Of a stretch of 64,000 bases of DNA, positions 50,131-62,229 are shown in pieces. This stretch comes from Platycnemis pennipes. Taxonomy: Eukaryota; Arthropoda; Insecta; Odonata; Platycnemididae. The stretch spans positions 31,147,859 through 31,211,858 of the forward strand of contig OW121858.1 of NCBI GenBank assembly GCA_933228895.1, in the 5' to 3' direction. A model generated the notes under the pieces. It did not search any database. It saw only the letters and a list, made by a program, of their open reading frames with translations, and was not told where the DNA came from. The stretch's first letter is position 1. Every line of letters starts with the position of its first letter. Both the position numbers and the translations under genes were made by a program.

Positions 50131-51009
50131 ACAGGGTGGCTACTGATAACCAATTTTCAAATTCCCTGATTTTTCCCCGATGGCTTTACCAATTTCCCTG
50201 ACCGATCGCCAAAAGGTCTACTATTATCGGAATATTTTATTTCTGCTGAATTAAATTTTGAGCGAAATCACGAGGCAATTAGCAACGGCAGCGTCATATT
50301 TAGGAATGTCATATTTGAGGTTGTTTGTGACCTGACTAAATTGCTTTGAGAGGGAGAAATTATTGAATGGCTAAGGGGGCCATTCAATAATTACGTCGAG
50401 CGTGAAAGGTGGGGATGGGAGGAGCTCTTCTTATGCTCTCGATAAGGGGGGCATGGAAATAGAAGATGATCTTATGTAAGATTTTGTTTTCATGTGTAAT
50501 CGGACTTTTATTACCATTTTAATAATCATCGTCTGTATTTTTAGAACTGCAAGCATGTATTTACTACAAGCTAGTGTGCTACATTTACTTCTCGACCTGA
50601 GTCTCGGAAGTTAAAAAAAAATGTGAGGTAAAATCTTCCGAACAACATAGCCTTGGATTCCTTGTGCTGAGCGGAATACACGGTGATCATGAATTTTAAC
50701 ACTACTAGGCAAATATCGCATTAAGGAATAAGAAAAGGGATACAATGTAAGACTCATTCACAACTAAATAACTAAGATTCACAACTGAATGTTCAACGAA
50801 TTGAATTATTCTATGCACTTCAGCGACGGACATTAGTTTTAGTTGATGAAATGTTTTGGTGAAATATGTAAAGGGCGAGAAAGACTGCCCAGTAAACGTA
50901 ATGGCAGAAAAATAACGAGAATTTCCCATCCCAGTTTCTCCCTGACTGTTACGAGAATTCCAATAATTCCCTGACAATTCCAGGTTTTCCCTGACGATCG
51001 CCACCCTGT
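50131..51009. mobile_element. Non-autonomous TIR element, 879 bp, TAAA duplication
   Basis: ACAGGGTGGC..GCCACCCTGT ends with TAAA on both sides (50127-50130, 51010-51013). Interior ends rich in TTCCCTGA motifs, as in 48504-49322, but different terminal sequence. No transposase frame. Confidence 0.7.
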
Positions 51010-51409
51010 TAAAGCACCTGAACAGTCACCGCAAGGGCTGTTACAGTCGGTCCTACCAAAGATCTATTCTGTTCACCAAAATACAGAGGACAGCTTAGGA
51101 TTGAGGACTAAGGCAGAGATTTTAAGAAACACCACTTCTCCTTCGTCTTTTGGAGGAGATATGAAGAGCAGGCAGGAATCTCCAGAGAAGAATCAAAGAC
51201 CGTTCCAAGTATGTGGAAAAAGGTGCCCTCACATCAATTTTTACCGACTTCTTTTACAAAGTGTATGCAATAGTGATTTAAAACAGAGTTTATACACTAT
51301 CCAAGCAACAGAGAAAAGTTTGAGTTCCTTGGAATGTTTGAAATAGTGACGGTGCAACTTAATCGGCTGCATCATGAGACATAGATGAGTCATACTGAAG
51401 ACAACGTTG

Positions 51410-51545
51410 AAGGTAAAATGAATGGGAAGAACGGTATGGGAAGGCCTTGTGTTTGAGGTACGTAGAACAAGTGATGAAGGATGTGAAAGAGAAGAAAAAT
51501 GTAAATATGAAGAGATTAGCTGATAGGAGAATGAGTTTACTCGGA
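51410..51545 (+). pseudogene. RTE-like C-terminal fragment, plus strand
   Basis: NGKNGMGRPC, YVEQVMKDVKEKKNVNMKRL and LADRRM segments across frames match GKGRPRMSYIEQVVKDVKE and MKRLADRR at 63458-63967. Confidence 0.7.
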
Positions 51546-52330
51546 ACCGAAATCCCAATTTTGCACACAAAATCGTTAGATGGAAACGAAAAAAGAATTT
51601 TAGTGAAAGAATTAATCTTCTAACCAGAGCCAATCGCTCATAAATCAAAAATTAAAATCAGTAAAAGGTGACGCCCACTGAAAAAGCTGCTCTGAGATCA
51701 TTGACGTCATTTACTTCAAGTCCTTGACTGCTTTTAGGGAAAGGGAAGGGAGTTGAGGGGGATTCTGGGAAGGTCTGCTCGCACAGATCCAGTATTAACA
51801 TCCACTCCCATTGGCAGAGTCAGCTGTATTATCCCCCATTGCGGTGAGGCGAAGTAGCTTCGCTGGCTCAGTTGTGATTGAACGAAGTGGTTGGCGAACT
51901 AAGTCATATTCACGCCCAGTTTACCTAAATGGGTTAAAAATGTCAGTTTTTCACTGCTCAGAACTCTAGAACTAATTGACGGACCAAAAACAGAAAAATA
52001 CGGGTCTTTTTATTTCACAAACTATCAGATTCGGCAATAAAAATCATGGTAAACGACCCCAGTCAGGTCTGAACAGTCAATCCACGTTAGAGGGTGGTTC
52101 CTTCTTACACTTCCTCCTCTGCTTCTTCTGCTAGCTCTCTCGGGGCATGTATACAACAGGGGCTTTGATGGCGCGAGACACATTGATATGACAGTGATTC
52201 CAGTCGGAAGTGGACTGTGTGGATCATACTATTCCAACCTTTTTCTCTTTGGCATGAAGAAGTTCCACAAAGCAAAGACTGAATTAATCTATTAATTTCA
52301 TTGGTTCAACTATTATGGACCAAAACACTA
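51546..52330. other. No gene recognised
   Basis: No conserved frame or repeat noted. Confidence 0.45.
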
Positions 52331-52339
52331 CACTGTGGG

Positions 52340-52735
52340 ACATCCCAATAGGCATGGGCGATATTGATAATTCAATATCGGGATATGATAATATTAGCAC
52401 ATAGTAAGGTGGCAATAACGACAACTCATATTGTGACGATAAATATCGTCTTATCGTTCCCTGATATTTTACTGGGGCACGAAAAGATATCATGATCATC
52501 ATCATTAGTTAACAATCCTAGAACTGGTTTGACGCAGGTTTCCACTCGATTCTTCTATCGGCCAACCTTTTCATTGTGATAAGATATCGGAGCAAGATAA
52601 ATGTCACTTTAAATATCGCAATAAATATCGTGATCACAATAAAATATCATGTTATCGCATCCCGATAAAATATAACAATATATTATCACGATAAAGGTCA
52701 CGATAAAAGATTGCGATATTGCGCTCGTTCAGTAT
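52340..52735. repeat. ATATCG-rich inverted-repeat element, split by an RTE tail
   Basis: GGCGATATTGATAATTCAAT at the left and TTGCGATATTGCGC at the right, with many ATATCG, ACGATAA and GATAAAATAT motifs between, look like a MITE. Bases 52497-52585 are an RTE 3' end inserted in it. Confidence 0.55.
52497..52585 (-). mobile_element. RTE-like 3' end fragment
   Basis: Matches 63434-63520: ATCATCATTAGTTAACAATCCTA..ATTCTTCTATCGGCCAACC. Ends in the TGATGATGAT-type tail usual for RTE. Confidence 0.8.
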
Positions 52736-53129
52736 TTCACTTAGTATAAATTCTCAGAACAAACGTTTCATGTTTGGCATTTTCCGTGTAGACCAGGCGT
52801 AAGAGGCTGGCACCAAAAGGGTTGAGACATTTGATTTTAAAATTACGTAAATCATTTTTCATCGTCAATTAAAAAGTGAAACATTTCAATGGTGTGACGT
52901 CAAATATTTTCTCTGCATGCCACCAGGTGGAGCTGCGGACCGTGCACGCCACGAATACTTATTAGCAAGTACCTGACGTACATTTATTCAATTAATTTAT
53001 TATCATATACTTTTCTGCACTTTAATTAAAATTATTTATCCAGTTCATCAGGGCTTAAAACTTTCCATTTTCAATTTCCCTGATTTGCAGTCCCAATAAT
53101 TTCCCCAACTTTACATCAGTGGCAAAGCA
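52736..53129. other. No gene recognised
   Basis: AT-rich. Confidence 0.45.
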
Positions 53130-53220
53130 GTTGTACACCCGTCCACAAAAAAATGTTACCACCTCGGAGGCCGAATTTTTCAAAGTCCCGAGTTGAAGGA
53201 GATTTGACAACAGTGCAGCT
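53130..53220. repeat. Inverted copy of 58125-58210
   Basis: TGTACACCCGTCCACAA.., ACCTCGGAGGCCGAATTTTT and GGAGATTTGACAACA are reverse complements of the block at 58125-58210. Confidence 0.85.
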
Positions 53221-53329
53221 CTGTCCTTTTAAATGCCCCGAGCAGCACCAGCACCGAGGCTCGGTCCTCCTCCTTCCCTTGCCATGGTTTGTGGTGTGAC
53301 CCTTCCTCAATGACCTGGAGAGAGATTTT

Positions 53330-54520
53330 TGCGTTGGAGAGGGAGGGCCGCAAAGGTGCCTTGTGACAATTAGTCGGCCCCAAGGAGTGAGGCCTCCCGA
53401 AAAAAGCCTTCTTTTAGATTGCTGCTCGGAGTTACTCCCTTGAAGATGGGTCGCTTAGGTTTCCGCGACTAGGGCTCTTGAGAGAGTGACTACCGAAATG
53501 TAAATGCAGCTCGAAGCAAGAGTTATCATTAACACCGTCGATATTTCTTAGTCTATGTCATTTCCACAACGTTCCAAAATACTCAATTTTTGCCTTTATT
53601 TCGTCGTAGAAAATTTTGATTACATAACATGAATAACATAGATGAATATTGTTATCAGCATTTACATATCTGTTAACGATCGTGTCATTTTTAAATTATC
53701 GGTGAATTATATTTGACTGCGCGATGAGCTCGAAAACTGCGCTTGTATAGTAAATGGCAAAAATACTTACGCTACAACTGGCACATACAGATTTCAACAA
53801 GAAAAGAGAAGACTTATTGGACGTCTTTACGGAATATAAGTGTTAAGTTCCAACCTTATTTGCGTAATAAATTAGGAAAAATTATCGCGGATACAATTAG
53901 AATTTATTTCAAATTACACACCATCCTCGCGCTCTCGCATACTCGTCTGGTTAACTCTTAGAATGAATACTCATCGGCAATTCATATCGTAGTATATGCT
54001 ATTGCAAAAATAAAAAAAAACTCAATAAATAGAAGTATTAAGGAGATTATTAGGAACAGCTTGAACGTCTCTTAGATGCATTGGTCAAAACTCTAAGTGT
54101 TTTCCTATTCGAAGGTCCCTGTTCGAAACCCAGCAGTCCGTACTTGAGTACTGTGTGTACTGGAGTACTACTACCTCTACTCAAAGGTTATAACATTTTC
54201 TCGTATCGTTGAACGGAAATGTGTATTAAGGACAGGACGGATAATTTTACAATGTGACCGGAACACATGCAACGTAATTAGAAGGAATACGTGGAATTAC
54301 TGAACGACTGTGCAAAAAGGCCTAGAAGATTTTTATGGACTCACCCGTGGGATATGCGAGGAGAATATATTGTCGGAGGATTTCGTAGAAACTGTACTGA
54401 CATCTAAAACGGAAACGAGAGTAACAAGGAAATGTGATGGCAACTGAATCTCTCATACTGCTAAGCTTACGCTTAAAATCATCAACCAAGGTATGGAAAA
54501 GAGAGTAATAAATGAATGAG
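53330..54520. repeat. Segmental duplication, copy 1 (partner 55510-56390)
   Basis: Landmarks GGAGTGAGGCCTCCCGAAA, AACACCGTCGATAT-TCTTAG, GTCTTTACGG-ATATAAGT, TGGAATTACTGAAC and TATGGAAAAGAGAG are in the same order in both. Copy 1 has an extra ~220 bp at about 54010-54230. No coding. Confidence 0.85.
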
Positions 54521-54799
54521 GCCGCCTTGTCCGCGATATCTGCTAGAGGACGAGTCATCCAAGCCTGTCATTTATCCCCCTCTGTGACGAAACGTCTCTC
54601 AACGTAATTCTCCTTCGGACTTAAATGTTGGCAGAATACTCCTTTTCAATACTAACCGGGTTACTACATTACTCTCCCTGCTCCATGATCTAACCCCTCT
54701 CTTCTAAATAAATTAAAATCACCCTCCATGCATGCAAAATTTCATTACTCGAGTCTTCTTATGATTTAAGGGGTGACTAGTTGACCAGGGCTTGATCAC

Positions 54800-55110
54800 C
54801 CGCAGACCTTATCAACTTTCCCCTACCTATACACCTGTATCGAGCCCTCCCACCATACCCTCCGAATGTGAATTAAAAAGTGCCGGTGACTACGCACAGC
54901 CTTACGCAACCCCTCTCTCTAATACCACCTCGTCTCATTCCCCGTCCGCTTCTCTCACCAGCACTTTCTCGGTAATGCATGAACTTTGGCTCAGTCTTCT
55001 GTTCTTCCAATTAATTCCTGTTTTACGCAATAGTTCCATTAACCCTTTCCTCTTCACTCTGTCGAAAATATTTTTGAAATTAACAATACACGCAGATACA
55101 TTCTGATTAT
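54800..55110 (-). pseudogene. RTE-like RT-domain fragment
   Basis: Minus strand, with stops: FDRVKRKGLMELLRKTGIN, VLVREADGE, DEVVLERGVA followed by GCA-SPALFNSHSEGMV. Matches RTE 'AFDRV---LM--L---GI' and 'ELGRGVRQGC-LSP-LFN-Y-E', palm motifs A and B region. Confidence 0.7.
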
Positions 55111-55509
55111 ATTCTAATCCTTTCCACTCATTCCAATGATTTTGATTGAAATATTGCTCTCCGATGACAAAATATAAATTTACCTGCAGAAAAAATGTCT
55201 CCTTCCCCTCTCTCCCTCTCCAAGAAAACTACATGCCCAGATATGGGCGATAAGTGACCACGGACCGCTTCGCTGAGGCCCTATTCTTAAATAATGCCGA
55301 GACGGGTATGGGGACGGATGCGTAGATTTTTTCACCTTAAGAATCATCTCCGACACGTTTTATGACACCCACCACTCCATCCAGGACACCTCGGGTCTTC
55401 TTCCTACCGGTTCAAGTCTCTTTCAGGGCCCAAGCACAATGGGTATTTAAGGAGCAGGTAAAGCATGGCGGGTTTTTCCTCTCTTAGGACTGACAAAGGT
55501 GGACAGAGA

Positions 55510-56390
55510 GTTTTGCAGTGGGGGGTGGACCGCAAGGGTGCCCTGCGACAATCGGCTCCGAGGAGTGAGGCCTCCCGAAACGCAGTCTTCTTTTCGATTG
55601 CTGCTCCGAGGGCCTCCCTCGAAGATGATCGTGTAGGTTTCGCGACTGCTGAGAGAGTGACGACCCAAATATGATTGCAGCTGAAGCAAGAGTTGTCATT
55701 AACACCGTCGATATGTCTTAGTCAAAAGCGTTCCCAAAATATTCACAAATACTCCGTTTTTGCCTTCATTTCGTCATAGGAAATAATGAGATCATAAAAT
55801 ATTCGAGATAAGAGCTTGAAAAATGCGCTTGTATAGGAAATGGTAAAAATAATAATGCTATAACTGTTACAGGCAGATTTCGATAACAATAGATAAGACG
55901 TACTGAACGTCTTTACGGCATATAAGTATTAAGTTCCAAGCTTAATTGGGTAATATATTAGGAAAAATTATCGCGGATATATTTAGAATTTCTTTCAAAT
56001 TACATACAATCCTCGCACTCTCGCATACTCGCCTGGTTATTTCTTAGAATGAATACTCATCGGCAATTCATATCGCAGTATATGCTACTTGAAATATAAA
56101 AAAATGACAGGACGTGTAATTCTGCAATATGATCAGAACACATTCAACGTAATTATAAGGAATACTTGGAATTACTGAACTACTGAGCAGAGAGGTCGGA
56201 GGATTTTTATGGGCTCGCTTGTAGGATATGCAAGGAGAATATACTGTCGGAGTATTCGAAGAAACTGTATTGCCATCTAAAACGAAAATGAGAGTAATAA
56301 GGGAATGCGAAGACTACTGAATCTCTCATGCTGCTACGTTGGTGCTTATAAACATCAATCGATGTATGGAAAAGAGAGCAATGAATTTCT
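55510..56390. repeat. Segmental duplication, copy 2
   Basis: See 53330-54520. The copy is followed by 56430-57030, another RTE fragment, while copy 1 is followed by a different RTE part. Confidence 0.85.
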
Positions 56391-56429
56391 AGGTGAGGAT
56401 CAATTCATATTTTCCAAGGGAATTAAACA

Positions 56430-57030
56430 CGTGATGTGATTGCAGTGATGAGAATCATTATTATCATTATTTTTGGTTCCACACACTGTCCCTCTTCAGC
56501 CCCCTATACCTCCCATCATTTTATCCAAGGTACCCGTTCTTCGCCTCACTCTACCCCGTTTAACCAATATTCTTCACTTAATCACATATTTCAATTCACC
56601 CTAGCCCTTTTCGTCTTTTCTATTGATCAATCAAAATTCTTTCCTCTCCTACCATTTCTAATACTTCATCATTTGTCCTCCTTTTGACCCACTTCAATTT
56701 CTCCATCCTTCTCCATACTCACATCTTAAAAGCTCTGAGTATATTTCCATCTTCGTTCCACGAAGCCTATGTTCGAGCGTCATATAGTGCCACGTTCCAT
56801 ATCAAACTTTTCGCTAGTATTTTCTACTTCCCTACTTAACACCCCTGTCAACAGCTCACGTCTACGACTAAAAGCTTATCTTGCTAATACAATCTTCTTT
56901 CTCCTCCTGTCCTCCTCCTGTCATCAATGCTGCTATACCCCTTTTTCTCCAATACACTACTTAAATAGCGGAAGGTGGAAATGTGAAGAAATGGAGAGCC
57001 TGTCCAAATTCAAACCTTGCTTGGAATAGC
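56430..57030 (-). pseudogene. RTE-like C-terminal fragment
   Basis: Minus strand segments VWRRMEKLKWVKRRTNDEVLEM, VGEERILIDR, KRRKG across frames correspond to CYRRMMKIKWIDRVTNEEVL and VGEKRSVLKTIKRRR of 63458-63967. Many stops. Confidence 0.65.
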
Positions 57031-58124
57031 GCGTATAACAGCACATTTGTAGATCTGTAGTTCATTTCTCGGATGAGTTTTTTTTGTTGTGATCTGTCTT
57101 GATTCTATTTTCACCACCTGCTTACTGTTTGGGGTTGTGGGTATCATAAAACATGCCGGGAATGTTTCTGAGGGTGAAAAAATATAGACCGACTTCTGAA
57201 CGTATCGGAATTATTTCCGAAGGTAGGGTATATCGGCTAAGCGCTCAAAGGCTTCTCTGATTAAGCCGTTTTATGCAAATGTCTTTTAGAGAGAATTAGG
57301 TAATGAGGCTGGAAAAACTTCTACTTTGTAAGAATCTCGGCCAACGTAAGCCGATAGCTATTGATTTTCAGAAATTAATGGCTTTTGAATAAAGTTCCAG
57401 GAGTTCAAGCGTTACAAAAATACTGAAGATCATATTAGCAGCTGATCTAATTTCATTTAGACGTAATACATGAGCAGTTGAAGCAGTGATCAATTGAAAA
57501 AAACTACGGAATAATAAAACTAAGGCTTTCTGTTTACACCTTCCTAAGACTTTCTTCACACCTACGCTCTGCGACATGAACGTTGGATGAATCTGAGTTA
57601 ATTGGTGACTTAGTGATCAATAAATGTAGGCGTTTTGAAGTGTTAAGTTTAGAGGACATAAAATTTAAACCAGAACATTACATATTTTACGGTCTTATAA
57701 TACCCGTGGAAGCGCAACGACCATTTAGCACGTTAATAATTGCCCTCGGAAAATCGTCCGGTTGTCATAGGACTCCAAAGTGGTCTCGGAATAAATGTTA
57801 GGTATTTTCGAAAGAGGTTATAAAGCGAGTGTCATTTTCTATTATTTTTCTAGTAGAAATGTGGAGAGAAGTGATTGGAACTCATATCGTGCCCCTTCTC
57901 CCGTTCTGTGACCACGGGTACGTATGTGTCTCGGGCGACTCGTCTTCTAGCAGATATCCTGGACAGGCATGACCACTGAGAAGATGGTCTTGAGTCAAGG
58001 CGGTCTGCCCTGGTTGTTCACTTGAAAAAGTGTGAAAAGGGAATTGTTCTCGGGGGAAGGGTACCCCCAATAAATGGCGAGAGCAGCGAGAGCTCTGGGC
58101 ATTTAAACTCTGCGCCAAGGGACA
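57031..58124. other. No gene recognised
   Basis: Open frame 57583-57801 has no recognisable domain. Confidence 0.45.
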
Positions 58125-58210
58125 GTGTTGTCAAATCTCCTTCAACTCGGGACTTAGAAAAATTCGGCCTCCGAGGTGGTAACATTTTATTGTGGACGGG
58201 TGTACATATA
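58125..58210. repeat. Inverted copy of 53130-53220
   Basis: See there; separates 58 kb DNA from unrecognised sequence up to 58535. Confidence 0.85.
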
Positions 58211-58537
58211 GGGATGTTATGGAAAAACGCAGCAAGGGATATTGTGAAATAAAATTTATTTACTCCAGGAAAGTAATGTATTCCAGTCGAAATTCAAAAA
58301 CAAAACAAAGGACGAGCAGACCAAGCAGCCAGATACCGAGCGAGATGCCAAGTCGGCGCTACCACGTGCCGCACAGCCAGGACGGCAACAAAATGCGCAA
58401 CTCGCTGCTCGAGCACAGCAATGCTCCGTGCGTTCAACCACGATTTTCATCTTTTAAAACAATAGTTGCCTTTTTCATCTGTCAATCAAGACATGGAAAA
58501 AATGCAACCCCAGATGGAATACCCGAGAGTAAAATCC

Positions 58538-58994
58538 CTAAACAAAACCATGATCTGGACCTGGTGATTTGTTTTTACTAATGCTTTTTAACTGCTGCTC
58601 TATTCCTCGACATGAAATGTTTATTTCGGGCATTTGCTCACTGAAAGTGTTCGGCAGTGGTTCCACTGCGTTGTGTGACGATGAGATGAATACGCTTTGG
58701 AAGAAGGTGTTTAAAGTATTGGCTTTTTCTACACTGCTGGTGACTCTAATTCCTATATCATGTTTAATTGTGAGCACTGTGGACCTATTTCTCTCCTGAA
58801 GCTCTCTCACATATGACTTTAGAATTACTATCTAAATATTGTCCTAACATCTTGCTCCTGAAATGTGGTAACGCATGCCGGCATGATTTCCTTGCTAATG
58901 CTCTCGATTTTTTATAGTTTTGAACTAACTCATTTTTTTCCTCTACCGATAGACCCCGTCCTGCGTTTTTCATCCTAGCGTGGCATTTATGCAT
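58538..58994 (-). pseudogene. CR1/Jockey-like fragment between endonuclease and RT
   Basis: Minus frame 58785-58994 (YKKSRALARKSCRHALPHF, linker region) and 58538-58810 (LNTFFQSVFISS, IEQQLKSISKNKSPGPDH). 'F-SVF ... L---KSPGPDG' is the conserved start of the RT domain. RT motifs A-C are absent; the frame ends two residues after SPGPD. A 75-bp piece (58628-58700) is repeated at 59105-59175. Confidence 0.75.
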
Positions 58995-59104
58995 TATGTA
59001 GCGTTTATGTTCCTTATAATTATTGCAAATTTTAGCAACAAAAAAATGTGCACAAGCAGCCTACATAAACTTCAAACGACATTTTCGAAAGAGGAATTTT
59101 GAGG

Positions 59105-59175
59105 GCATTTGCTCACTGAAAGTGTTCGGCAGTGGTTCCACTGCGTTGTGTGACGATAAGTTGAATATGCTTTGA
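59105..59175 (-). repeat. Second copy of part of the CR1-like fragment
   Basis: GGGCATTTGCTCACTGAAAG..GTGTGACGAT is near-identical to 58628-58700, with a small change at the end. Confidence 0.85.
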
Positions 59176-60049
59176 AACACTAGTTTCAACTGAAATATTA
59201 GCTTTCTCAGAGATGAGCCTCAATGAAGACCTTGCATACTGTGCTATTTAACCACTAACTGTTGCACAGACATTTAAAAGTGACTGTATTGTGATTGATG
59301 ATTCATAAGTTGCGACTGTTATCCAACATTAATCAAGTAAAACACATTAGTGAAGTTTTTGTCAATACAAAATGGAGAAAGTTAACTTGGATTGACATGC
59401 ATCCTGTATTTTGTTGTGTTCTGTAAAGCAACAATCAAGTTATCCCCAGCAATGATTGATAAGTGCTACGAATTCCTTAAAATATTCTGTTTAAAAAAAT
59501 ATATTTTTCTTATCAGGAGAAAAACAACCTGCCCATAAAAAATGTTTTTATTTTTGCACTTATTATGTACTACATTCATGTCATGAATATTTGTTTAGAC
59601 ATAGAAAACAGTTCACACAAGCATTTCATCACACTTGAAGGAAGACCCAACACTGACTACCAGAGTAGTGAAAAGGAAATTTTTTTTGGTATATCAAATT
59701 TTTTTTTAACAACAAAGCAAGCAAAAAGCCATGAATTTTATTTTTACAGGTGGTGGGTCATATCTTAAGGAATATTAGAAAAAATAATTTAGCTTGATTC
59801 ACATACTGCCTTAGGTCAATTTTTGATGTGTTATAGAACCATGTTTTTGACACCAAATTTTCTAAAATCTTATGAAACATATGAATTTAGAGAATTTTCA
59901 ATATCCCTTAGGATATTTTTCAATTAGTATTTGGAATCCTCATGACTTCTATAGTAAACCTGCAAATTTTCATAAGAATTGGATGAAAAGTATGGCTGAG
60001 ACAAATAATTTCCCTCTGGAGGTACAAGTGCCTTTGGAGACCGCATTCA
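59176..60049. other. No gene recognised
   Basis: AT-rich, ends at the TTAA of the piggyBac element. Confidence 0.5.
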
Positions 60050-60053
60050 TTAA

Positions 60054-62225
60054 CCCTCCAGCGGGCGCGCTGTGGCACAAAGTGCAACATTGTGCCGTTT
60101 CGTTCTCACGTTATTAATATTAGAAGGTCAGTGAACCAAACGCACCAATTATTCCTTCTTTGTATCATTATGAAGATTTCTATTTGTAATTCAAGCGCAA
60201 GGCTTCTCGTATTTCGTAATAAAACGAATAAGTAGCTGAACTGGTCGTCTTTGTTGCACTCTGTGCAACGCGCGCCTGGTGATGAAATTCGATTCCATAG
60301 TGGCACTTATTGATCAACATTGTTTATTTCTGTACGATGTAGTGTGAGGTGAGTAGGTAGGAACACATGAGTTTTCACCATTCCTTCTCTGAATCAGGTT
60401 GAGCTAACAGCTAAACGTATGGTGTGTAGAAGCAGCTGTATGTGGAGAGAAAAACTTTTGGAAATTGACCTGTGGCATTCTTTCCGACGCGAGCCCTATG
60501 ATGTATATTTTTAGGAATAATTTCCATTGCATATTTTGTTGTCCTTTTTATGGGTTTACTATGATCTAGAAAAATTCAGAAGCTAATCATCATACTGCTT
60601 AGGGCACGAAGATCATTACCGACGAAGACTATCTGAGGGCTACAACACTACAACAGCTGTCAGACGAGGAACAGGAAGTTGAGGAAAGTGATGATACGGA
60701 TGTGGAGGAAAATTTGGTGATCACGGCAGAGACTGATGAAACTACGTCTATTGGTGACATGGAAGAACCTACTATTGCTGAAGATTGTGATGGTGAGAAC
60801 AATTATTTTTTTGGAAAAGTGGATAAATCTTGCTAGTGGAAAAAACTTCTTTTTCCGGTGCTACAAAGATAAAGCGCAAAAACATTATAAAATCACTCCC
60901 AGTGAAAAAACTCTGGGCAAGAAATACACCTGATTAGGCTGCGGCTTTCCTAAAATGTATAGATATAGACATGATTGATGAAATTGTGATGCAAACAAAC
61001 AAGTACATTCAAACTAAAATTGCTGATGTCCACTATTCAAGGGATAGGGATTGTACCGAAACAACAAGAACAGAATTTTTGGCTGTACTGGGTATACTTT
61101 TTCTAATTGGCATAAAAAAAGGTCATCATGCAAATGCTTTAGAATTGTGGAGTGCAGATGGATCAGGAATGCAAATTCTAAGGGCTGCTATGAGTTACAA
61201 ATGATTTTTGTTTATTCTGCGATCAATAAGATTTGACGATAGGACGTGTAGGGATTTCCGAAAACAAACAGATAAATTAGCTGCAATCCGAACAATAATA
61301 GACTCTTTCATAGGAAATTGTCAAAAAACATATGAGTGAATTTGTGACAATTGACGAAATGTTGCAACCATTTAGAGGCCGTTGCAGTTTCATTCAATAT
61401 ATACCGAGCATACCCGCGAAATACGGGATAAAGTTATATGCTATGTGTGATGCCAAAACATTCTTCACCAATATTCTCGAAGTGTATTGCGGGAAGCAGA
61501 TGAATGGTCCATATTTAGTTTCAAACTCACCAGTAGACGTTGTCAAGAGGCTTATAAGATCAATAGAGGCATCTAATCGTAATCTAACAACAGATAACTG
61601 GTATACTAGTTATCCTCTTGCCAAGCACCTCCTTACAAAAAACATTACAACCATTGGCACGCTGAAAAAAAATAAAAGAGAGATTCCGCCTGAATTTTTG
61701 CCAAACAAGACGCGCGCTGTAGGGTCATCTCTCTACGGGTTTCAGAAAGACATTACACTCCTTTCATATGTTACAAAGAACAAGGCGGTGTTTTTGATTT
61801 CAAAAATGCATGATGAGGGGATTACAGATGAAGGTTCAAATAAACCATGTATTGTATTAGATTATAATGCAACGAAAACAGGTGTCGACACAGTTGACCA
61901 AATGTGTAGTTTGTATCCTGTGTCCAGAATTACGAAAAGGTGGCCATTAGTTTTATTTATTAGATTTTTGGACATCGCAGGAATCAATGCTCACATATTA
62001 TATAGGGCAAACCATCCTACGGATAAACATTGCAGGAGAACATTCCTGAAAACCTGAAAAATCTGTATTTTATGTCTAAACTATGTAAAGTTCTATTAAT
62101 AAAATAAGGAAAGGAATGTACGCTTCTTAATTCGAGTTTTTGTTATTAATATCAGCGGAAAACCAAGTGTTGCACTGAGTGCCACGCGCGCCCGCTAGTG
62201 TCAGAGAATAGGGCCTGCTGGAGGG
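60054..62225 (+). mobile_element. piggyBac-family element with TTAA duplications
   Basis: 2172 bp between TTAA at 60050-60053 and 62226-62229. Ends CCCTCCAGC and GCTGGAGGG. A subterminal inverted repeat (CGGGCGCGCTGTGGCACAAAG at 60061 and GTTGCACTGAGTGCCACGCG at 62169) is placed asymmetrically, at the very end on the left and ~30 bp in on the right, as is usual for piggyBac. Confidence 0.92.
60601..62057 (+). pseudogene. piggyBac transposase, broken
   Basis: N-terminal acidic part 60601-60831 (TDEDYLRATTLQQLSDEEQE ..), stop, then a disturbed segment to about 60960. Frame 60971-61330 (IADVHYSRDRDCTETTRTEF, LAVLGILFLIGIKKG) has a TGA at 61202. After a shift near 61330, 61332-62057 is open for 241 residues: [15 protein letters not shown] (first D), [17 protein letters not shown] (second D), then [11 protein letters not shown], and [18 protein letters not shown] (third D). 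The cysteine-rich C-terminal domain of longer piggyBac proteins is absent; the frame ends soon after the core. Catalyses TTAA-specific cut and paste in intact relatives; this copy is inactive by at least three lesions. Confidence 0.9.
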
Positions 62226-62229
62226 TTAA

